Shown here piece after piece: positions 60,801 to 64,000 of a DNA stretch of 64,000 nt (position 1 is the stretch's first letter; every line of letters starts with the position of its first letter). The notes beneath the pieces were generated by a model. That model worked only from the letters and a program-made list of their open reading frames with translations, searched no databases and was not told where the DNA came from. Origin of the DNA: Siphonodentalium dalli (lineage: Eukaryota > Mollusca > Scaphopoda > Gadilida > Siphonodentaliidae); the NCBI GenBank assembly GCA_032622095.1, contig CP136063.1, positions 185,545,956-185,609,955 on the forward strand, written 5' to 3'. The translations under genes were made by a program, and so were the position numbers.

Positions 60801-63699
60801 AAACTATCATTAAAGTGATAATGGAAATGTGCATGAATAGGTAGGCCTACTGCCAACACTGAAATAGGCCAAGCCGACAATGTATATCAACATAAATGAC
60901 CACCATTCCGACCCCCCCCCCCCCCCATTCGCCTACATTATCTTATTCTGAAACCACAAAATGTAATGTGATGTCACTTGAAAGAAAGTAAACCATTCTA
61001 GTAGCTAATCATGGTTGATGAGTAAGCATTATAAATTGTTATTCATACACAAGTGAGCTACTGCTGATTACCTGTTAACCTTTCCAAGACTGGTGCTTCC
61101 TGAATTTTTTAGAAAACCCTGTGCCAATGCATTCTGTTATATATGTGAGTCGCCCACAGTGCCTCTCATATATAAGAGAATGCATTGGCCTAACAATATT
61201 TAACTTGATCTTTTAAGCCAGTGCATACTCATATATGCGAGGCTCCCTATTGGAGACTCACATATATAAGAGAATGCACTGGCACAGGGTCTTTAATGCT
61301 GCACCAGCGAAGCTCCCCTCATGAAAGGGTTAAAGAATTAAAGGTACAGTAATGCCCTAAATAATCAAGAGCTTTCCGATGAATGGCAACAAGCCATATT
61401 TCCGACTAAATCCTGAAAAATTACCCATATTTCTGCTGTGGTTAAGGAGTTGATAATTTAGGGCATTACTGTAAGTTGAGAGGTGATTGCTGACTAATGA
61501 TGTCCATATTCATTTGAAAATTGGCTAGATAAAATCAGAATGAATTGTAACTGTGTGTATGTGTGTTTGTTGAACATTCCTACCAATGAATACATGGGAC
61601 CAGGTAACTACTCATCAGTCATGGAAGGGTTAACGAAACCTTGATTTCCATCACTAGGCAATAATGGTCTGATTGTAAGAAATGACATTGCAGAGGTATT
61701 TTGAAACCAATAACTATTTTCCAAGTTCAGACATCACAATTTCATCTATGGTATATATGCCACTGTGAAATCCAAAGTTAACCCTTTCTTTGCTAATGGA
61801 TTCTCCCATTCAGTTACGGAATGGTCTATATTCATTTGGAGGGGTGTTCAGGAAAAATGTGCAGACAACAAATAGATGAAAAACAAGTGCAGCGCCAAGC
61901 ATGGGCTATGCCCCCGATGCTCAGTTTAGAGAGTGGGCAATGGAGGGAATTTTCTTTTTTTAACTCTAGTAATAATGAATGTTTGAAACCTGTAGTAAGT
62001 TGGTATCCGTTCTCCATGCAGTACTCTCACCATACCAAAGCATAACTGAATCAGAATATCCTTGCCCAAATTACAAGTGAAATGTTCTTTCGGACACAAA
62101 ATTCACAAATTTCCATGTCAAATAAGGGCCGTTAGTCTGGTAAAATTAATGGAGGAAAGCCTTAGTATGTGGATATCCTTTTCCCCAACCTGTGCAATCA
62201 CTATGCCGAAGGACACCAAAATCCAATAATAAAGACATCCACAGGATAATGTTTGCTATGGACACATTGACGTGTTTAACTATAAGTCCAGCAAAGGAAC
62301 ATAAGTCTGGAAAAAAGTGAGGACAAAACCTGCATTTAATATGTGGAGATTCTTTCCAAAATTCTGGTCTACCTGCATATCCAAGGACATCCAAATTGGA
62401 CTATCGATACTTGAGCTGTATTGTTTGTTATGGACGGACTGATGTACAGAAGGATGGACGAAGGTATCCACTGTATACACCGAATCCTCCTTCGGGGGAT
62501 CGGGGGCATAATAATACAAGTGAAATGCAGAAGATTTCATATTCAATGGTAAGAAATGTTCAGATAACAAGTTCAACAAGCACATAGGTAGTTTCTGAAC
62601 TTATTATCTGAACATTCCCTAATCAGGGCTCCCACTGTCAGAGTTGGTATATTGTCAAGTAACAATGGTGGGATTAAAGAAGTCTAGACACTGTATTTGA
62701 AGGTAAGAACATAATTATATAGGTTAGATGTTAAATAAAACAAAAATATTCATTAATTGTGAGACCAGAAAATGATGATTTAATATGGCCAAAAAAAATC
62801 AGAATTGACCATAAAAGGATTTTTCGGCCCAGCGTGAACACTGTCCCTGAGGGAACTACTCATCAATGAGTATTTAGTACAGAAAGGATTAAACATAACA
62901 GCTGTTAGTGTCCCACCTATTCCATCAATTAGACATTAACAGACATCATTAGTTGGAAATGAAATGCAGGTGGCCAGTCTGAAGTATAAAAAGTCCACTA
63001 TTGTTATATTCTTAATATATTTTTACACAGACAACCAAAGCAGGCAGCGTTCATGGTGCTGGGAACCTGGGGATCAATCCCTCCAAGAATTCCAGGTAAT
63101 GACATCAATTTAATTTGGTAATCACCAAATATGTTTGTTTTGTCAATTTAGAGGGATCTCCATGAATTATGCATACGTATTTAGGGACCTCCGCAGTTTA
63201 TTGTTATTTTTATTTGCACCAAGTGATAATTTCATAATATTAGCAGTACACAACATCATTCTTTTAAATAAATTACATGTACTAGTAGTAACTGCTGTTA
63301 GCAGAATCTTTCATGTTTGTTTATCATTGTTTAATTCGGGAAGATTAAAGGAATAAATAATTACATTATCAGATGCTGTGCTTTAAAAAAGCTACAACCA
63401 ATGTTGTTGAACATTATTTAAACAATAATAGTTGAATGTTGCAGTCTTGGTTTTCAAACAAATTTAATTGCCACAATATTACAAATATTGGGATTGGGAT
63501 TGGGGGACAACAAATTTACATTGAAGATGTTGTAATCTTCAAATGGCTGTAGAGGAAGTAGATTGGAGTAGTGAAATAAGCACATAATATTTTGCTCTTT
63601 CCATTTCATTTAAATTAGAATACCACATGGAGGCTGTATGCAACTTTACGTCACAACCAATATACCCACTGGCATACAGAACTCACAGCCACAACTTAG
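38216..63699 (+). CDS. PHM: Peptidylglycine alpha-hydroxylating monooxygenase, gene 2 (exons 1-8, 3' end outside the window)
   Basis: Diverged paralogue of gene 1 on the opposite strand. Exons 38216-38329, 48752-48806, 55905-55992, 57508-57617, 58500-58577, 60096-60144, 63031-63095 and 63619-63699 join in frame to 640 nt (213 codons plus one base). It has a leucine-rich signal peptide, the IRMPG motif that opens animal PHM, CuA H69 and H70 (HHMMVYGC) and H142 (IQLHYKD), and CuB H209 and H211 (YRTHSHNLG). The copper-binding methionine and the C-terminal third should lie to the right of 64000. Intron phases match gene 1 at every junction. Exons 1, 4 and 5 are shorter by 9, 12 and 12 nt. All visible ligands are intact, so it is likely a working enzyme, perhaps with a different substrate or tissue range; that part is inference. 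Confidence 0.9.
38400..40250 (+). repeat. Degenerate tandem array, unit about 290 bp (intron 1 of PHM gene 2)
   Basis: The block GGTTTAAAGATGTCAAAAGT recurs near 38618, 38937, 39209, 39502 and 40002. Each unit also has TTAGCGCCGATTTCCACCAA and a GAGAGGGGCACCAAA segment. A second marker, GCGAATNTCTGTCTGTGTTC, occurs at 38375 and 39645. Includes a (GA)n run with poly-G at 39868-39902. Confidence 0.7.
41281..41318 (+). mobile_element. Helitron-like 3' end
   Basis: CTGGGCAACGCCGGGTAACC is followed by CTGCTAG|T. A short imperfect hairpin followed by CTAG and a T is the usual Helitron 3' end. I could not fix the 5' end. Confidence 0.45.
41380..41720 (+). repeat. Degenerate CCGAA / ATTACGAAGACCC short tandem repeat
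   Basis: Irregular 15-25 bp steps of CGATACTCCGAAT, TTACGAAGACCC, AGAAGGTCCGAT and similar words, alternating purine and pyrimidine strands. No ORF of note. Confidence 0.5.
42795..43043. mobile_element. MITE family D
   Basis: GGAATGGTCTATTATTCATC, TTCAGGAAAAATGAGCAGAT, and right end CTACTCGTCACTGAGTATTT then AGAAAGGGTTAA. Confidence 0.65.
43130..43370. mobile_element. Palindromic MITE family G
   Basis: Arms through AAGTTCTGGAGTAGCATTTC, CCATATATGG and complement, with ACCACGGAACCGGG and a second GGAACGGGGCTGGA at the right, ending CGCGACTCGGTGA. Confidence 0.65.
43897..44150 (+). repeat. 60-bp tandem repeat with poly-C spacers
   Basis: Four to five units of TTGAGTCGGAATCACACCAA ... CATAATTCCATTTG separated by C9-C16. 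Open frames across it are low-complexity artefacts. Confidence 0.85.
44290..44935 (+). repeat. Tandem repeat about 285 bp with CACCGGGCCGACCATGG hairpins
   Basis: Units start near 44290, 44572 and 44820. The first two carry ACCGGGCCGACCATGGTT plus its complement CGGCCCGGTG, a GC-rich hairpin. The third has lost it. Shared blocks: GTTGGAAATTTCAAAC and AGGTTGGAAAATTC. Confidence 0.65.
45280..45881 (-). pseudogene. PIF/Harbinger-type transposase remnant
   Basis: On the minus strand, one frame starts MDSSDEEDVLMIAFYIYNER (ATG at 45851), the acidic N-terminus typical of Harbinger transposases. A second frame (ATG at 45416) reads ANLIVKDLYSDKDKFTSYFR, matching the E-L--DE-RFF-YFRMS block of the family. 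The pieces are in different frames with a poly-G run in between, and the catalytic DDE part is missing because of the inner insertion. Recognition is from motif memory, not a search. Confidence 0.5.
46144..47124 (+). mobile_element. Helitron-like non-autonomous element
   Basis: Starts A|TCTCTCCTATATATTTTG and ends in hairpin AGCCCGGACAACGTCGGGCT, a spacer CATCGG and CTAG|T. TC start, CTAG end with hairpin, and insertion between A and T are Helitron hallmarks. The body is a 122-bp tandem repeat. No Rep/helicase gene. Confidence 0.65.
46196..47090 (+). repeat. 122-bp tandem repeats inside the Helitron-like element
   Basis: GCATGCGCAGACGA recurs at 46304, 46426, 46548 and (broken) 46670, then near 46787, 46909 and 47031, with exact 122-bp spacing in the first block. 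TACAAATCTACGATTCTCGA precedes both blocks (46196 and 46678), so the 5' part was duplicated as a whole. GC-rich compared with the surroundings. Confidence 0.85.
47817..48074. mobile_element. MITE family D
   Basis: TTAATTTCTATACTAAATACTC (first 20: TTAATTTCTATACTAAATAC) at the left; central palindrome ATAATAAGTTCAACCAAGAA; right end TTTAGTACAGAAAGG. Confidence 0.65.
48752..48806 (+). CDS. PHM: PHM gene 2, exon 2
   Basis: 55 nt, acceptor tttcag, donor gtaagt, phase 0 to 1. It encodes PDALVCHSVKLDSTETYI, aligning with the DTYLC exon of gene 1 and of the same length. Intron 1 before it is 10.4 kb of repeats. Confidence 0.85.
49290..49510. repeat. Family J dispersed repeat (partial)
   Basis: TTTGATTCGAGTCGAGGAAC, ATCAAAGCTCAGAGTTATCA and GACCAAATTGCGGATGAAGA match one half of the palindrome at 56545-57018. 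Confidence 0.55.
49560..49840 (+). repeat. GTGGTTCAC degenerate tandem repeat
   Basis: The word GTGGTTCAC or a one-base variant recurs about a dozen times at irregular spacing. Confidence 0.65.
49838..50130 (+). repeat. About 30-bp minisatellite
   Basis: Nine to ten units of CCTCATGGGACCATATTTTA plus ATTAAC, clearly tandem. Confidence 0.75.
51137..52170. repeat. Left arm of 4-kb fold-back element (intron 2 of PHM gene 2)
   Basis: Starts CACTGATAGTCTGGTCGATA. Paired AAGATGGCGTCCAAGATGGC-type motifs occur near 51282, 51440, 51788 and 52134. The arm is mirrored by 54165-55208. Confidence 0.72.
52480..53720 (+). repeat. Minisatellite in the fold-back loop
   Basis: Loose 40-55 bp units combining GGAGTGACTGTATGGTCATG with GGTGTATATGTATAC. 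Open frames on the minus strand (histidine/threonine-rich) are products of this repeat. Confidence 0.7.
54165..55208. repeat. Right arm of 4-kb fold-back element
   Basis: Reverse complement of 51137-52170, e.g. CCATCTTGGACGCCATCTTG near 55040 and TATCGACCAGACTATGAGTG at the outer end. About 1 kb. Confidence 0.72.
55440..55872. mobile_element. MITE family C (longest copy)
   Basis: Ends GTGTGTCTGTCATTTGCAGA and complement, about 430 bp; ends 33 bp before PHM gene 2 exon 3. Confidence 0.75.
55905..55992 (+). CDS. PHM: PHM gene 2, exon 3 (CuA HH motif)
   Basis: 88 nt, acceptor tttttcag, donor gtaagt, phase 1 to 2. It encodes KYEPHARKSVTHHMMVYGCE and following residues. H69 and H70 are the paired CuA ligands. 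Confidence 0.92.
56296..56430. mobile_element. MITE family B (internally deleted)
   Basis: TGTAATGCCCTAAATAATCG at the left and GGGCATTACTG at the right; most of the left arm lost. Confidence 0.68.
56545..57018. mobile_element. Palindromic family J element, TTAA-flanked
   Basis: TTAAAGGTACTCAATATGAT at the left and ATCGGATTGAGTACCATTAA at the right. Long arms through AGCGTCTGATC, TTTGATGGGTGGGTTCCT and GACAAATTGCAGTTGTAAGA; centre AACAATAATAACG. A family B right end follows directly. Confidence 0.72.
57205..57429. mobile_element. MITE family A (A2), TTAA-flanked
   Basis: TTAAACCTTTCATGACGGGA at the left, CAGTCATACAAGGATTAA at the right, one and a half hairpins. Confidence 0.7.
57508..57617 (+). 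CDS. PHM: PHM gene 2, exon 4
   Basis: 110 nt, acceptor tttgcag, donor gtatgagt, phase 2 to 1. It encodes WSCEEM...SSICATQ and IIYAWANNAGPKSYPEG. A family B MITE starts at the donor itself (57619 onwards), so part of the splice signal may be transposon-derived. Confidence 0.9.
57619..57793. mobile_element. MITE family B at the exon 4 donor of PHM gene 2
   Basis: The element reads TATGAGTACTGCCCTAAGTA from 57619, aligning with the family start TACAGTAATGCCCTAAGTA. It ends GGGCATTACTG. Part of the right arm is deleted. Confidence 0.7.
57941..58080. repeat. Family J dispersed repeat (partial)
   Basis: TTAAAGATGCCCAGTCTGAT, GCAGCTTTGGGGGTGAAAAA and TTGAGTCGAGGAACTCACAT match the family J half-element. 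Confidence 0.5.
58500..58577 (+). CDS. PHM: PHM gene 2, exon 5 (third CuA histidine)
   Basis: 78 nt, acceptor actcacag, donor gtaggt, phase 1 to 1. It encodes VGYRVSGNTKNKHVVIQLHY and KDAFG; H142 is the CuA ligand. Four codons shorter than in gene 1. Confidence 0.92.
58681..59160. mobile_element. MITE A2 truncated by MITE C
   Basis: ACCATGACTGGGGCC and the TCTCTTATATATGCGAG hairpin run to about 58870. The sequence then switches to a family C body ending CTGCAAATGTCAGACACACT. Confidence 0.6.
59829..60056. mobile_element. MITE family A (A2), TTAA-flanked
   Basis: TTAACCCTTCCGTGACTGGA at the left, CAGTCATGAAAGGGTTAA at the right; 40 bp upstream of PHM gene 2 exon 6. Confidence 0.78.
60096..60144 (+). 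CDS. PHM: PHM gene 2, exon 6
   Basis: 49 nt, acceptor tttttcag, donor gtaaga, phase 1 to 2. It encodes GQTDQSGITLHMTHK, matching the DCSGVxLHLT strand. Same length as in gene 1. Confidence 0.88.
60276..60391. mobile_element. MITE family B (deletion derivative)
   Basis: Left arm complete to GGAAAGCTCTC, then directly GGGCATTACTG-TA: the whole right arm is gone but the terminal bases remain. Confidence 0.72.
61075..61333. mobile_element. MITE family A (A2), TTAA-flanked
   Basis: TTAACCTTTCCAAGACTGGT at the left, CTCATGAAAGGGTTAA at the right, two hairpins. Confidence 0.75.
61347..61471. mobile_element. MITE family B (right arm only)
   Basis: CAGTAATGCCCTAAATAATC, then AGAGCTTTCCGATGAATGGC to GGGCATTACTG-TA. 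Starts 14 bp after a family A copy. Confidence 0.7.
61778..62892. mobile_element. MITE family D enlarged by an inner insertion
   Basis: TTAACCCTTTCTTTGCTAAT at the left and TTTAGTACAGAAAGGATTAA at the right bound the family D sequence. About 600 bp of foreign sequence from near 61905 to 62520 begins with GGGCTATGCCCCCGATGC and ends with GGGGGATCGGGGGCATAATA, so it has its own inverted ends. Confidence 0.55.
63031..63095 (+). CDS. PHM: PHM gene 2, exon 7
   Basis: 65 nt, acceptor tacacag, donor gtaatg, phase 2 to 1. It encodes QPKQAAFMVLGTWGSIPPR. Same length and phase as exon 7 of gene 1, although the sequence is quite different. Confidence 0.86.
63619..63699 (+). CDS. PHM: PHM gene 2, exon 8 (CuB histidines)
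   Basis: 81 nt, acceptor aaattag, donor gtatgg, phase 1 to 1. It encodes YHMEAVCNFTSQPIYPLAYR and THSHNLG; H209 and H211 are the CuB histidines. Later exons lie beyond the window edge. Confidence 0.92.
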   Translation, partial: NTTWRLYATLRHNQYTHWHTELTATT

Positions 63700-64000
63700 G
63701 TATGGTTCAACTTGACTATGTTCACAATGAAATTGATCATATAAATAGGAGATTTACTTTTGGTGAGATACACAATACTACGGTAATTTCATGAGGTCAT
63801 CACCACTATTAATTTATGCCAATAATCAGATTCAATTAAAATGTTCCTATGTTCAGTGTTAAAAGTGACAGTATCATCTTTTTCAGATTAAATATATTAA
63901 TTGTGTGATTTTTTGGGTGGCAAAATTGGTTCATAATTACAAGAAATATTAAAGATACGGTTGGCGTTGGGTCAGTCTATGTAAACATACACTCAGATTC
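63700..64000. other. Start of intron 8 of PHM gene 2
   Basis: AT-rich intron sequence; no further exon can be seen before the window ends. Confidence 0.6.

Noticed and set aside
1-64000. tRNA, rRNA or snRNA genes
   Set aside because: I saw no cloverleaf with A and B boxes and no rRNA-like stretch; a tRNAscan-SE/Infernal run would settle this.

Overview
This is eukaryotic, intron-rich, AT-rich genomic DNA packed with repeats. There are no bacterial-style genes; nearly all long open frames are chance or repeat-derived. Several features point to a marine invertebrate, and I lean towards a lophotrochozoan, probably a mollusc: short exons in kilobase introns, swarms of palindromic MITEs, poly-C runs, and 3' repeat tails of the GGACGGACGGACGACG...GTGAGCTAAAA kind. 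The phylum is inference; the eukaryotic nature is seen directly.

Two real protein-coding genes can be assembled exon by exon. Both encode peptidylglycine alpha-hydroxylating monooxygenase (PHM), the copper enzyme that starts C-terminal amidation of neuropeptides. They lie head to head. Gene 1 (minus strand, 12 coding exons from 32399 down to 9106) is complete: 399 residues, a signal peptide, all six copper ligands, and no lyase (PAL) domain or membrane anchor. Gene 2 (plus strand, exons 1-8 from 38216 to 63699) is a diverged paralogue that runs off the right edge after the first pair of CuB histidines. All eight shared exon junctions have the same phase in both genes, and five of the eight exons have the same length (55, 88, 49, 65 and 81 bp), so the pair is an old inverted duplication. 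The two start codons are 5.8 kb apart and the promoters should lie between them.

Layout. 1-8.9 kb: flank downstream of gene 1, with a 155-bp tandem repeat, hairpin MITEs and one nested MITE. 8.9-32.4 kb: gene 1, its introns holding dozens of MITEs and, in intron 11, a large fold-back element. 32.4-38.2 kb: divergent intergenic region with three palindromes and an orphan coding-like ORF. 38.2-63.7 kb: gene 2. Its introns 1 and 2 hold a 290-bp tandem array, a Helitron-like 3' end, a three-layer nest (hAT-like in PIF/Harbinger in MITE), a Helitron-like element with 122-bp internal repeats, several minisatellites and a second 4-kb fold-back element. 63.7-64 kb: start of the next intron.

The most striking non-genic pattern is a set of hairpin MITE families (called A, D, E and others here). 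They have unrelated interiors but all begin and end in TTAACCCTTT...AAAGGGTTAA, which is piggyBac-like. They sit beside a TA-flanked near-perfect palindrome (family B, 13 copies) and are often nested in one another. Two fold-back elements carry arrays of AAGATGGCGGC motifs, the YY1 consensus, on about 1-kb inverted arms.
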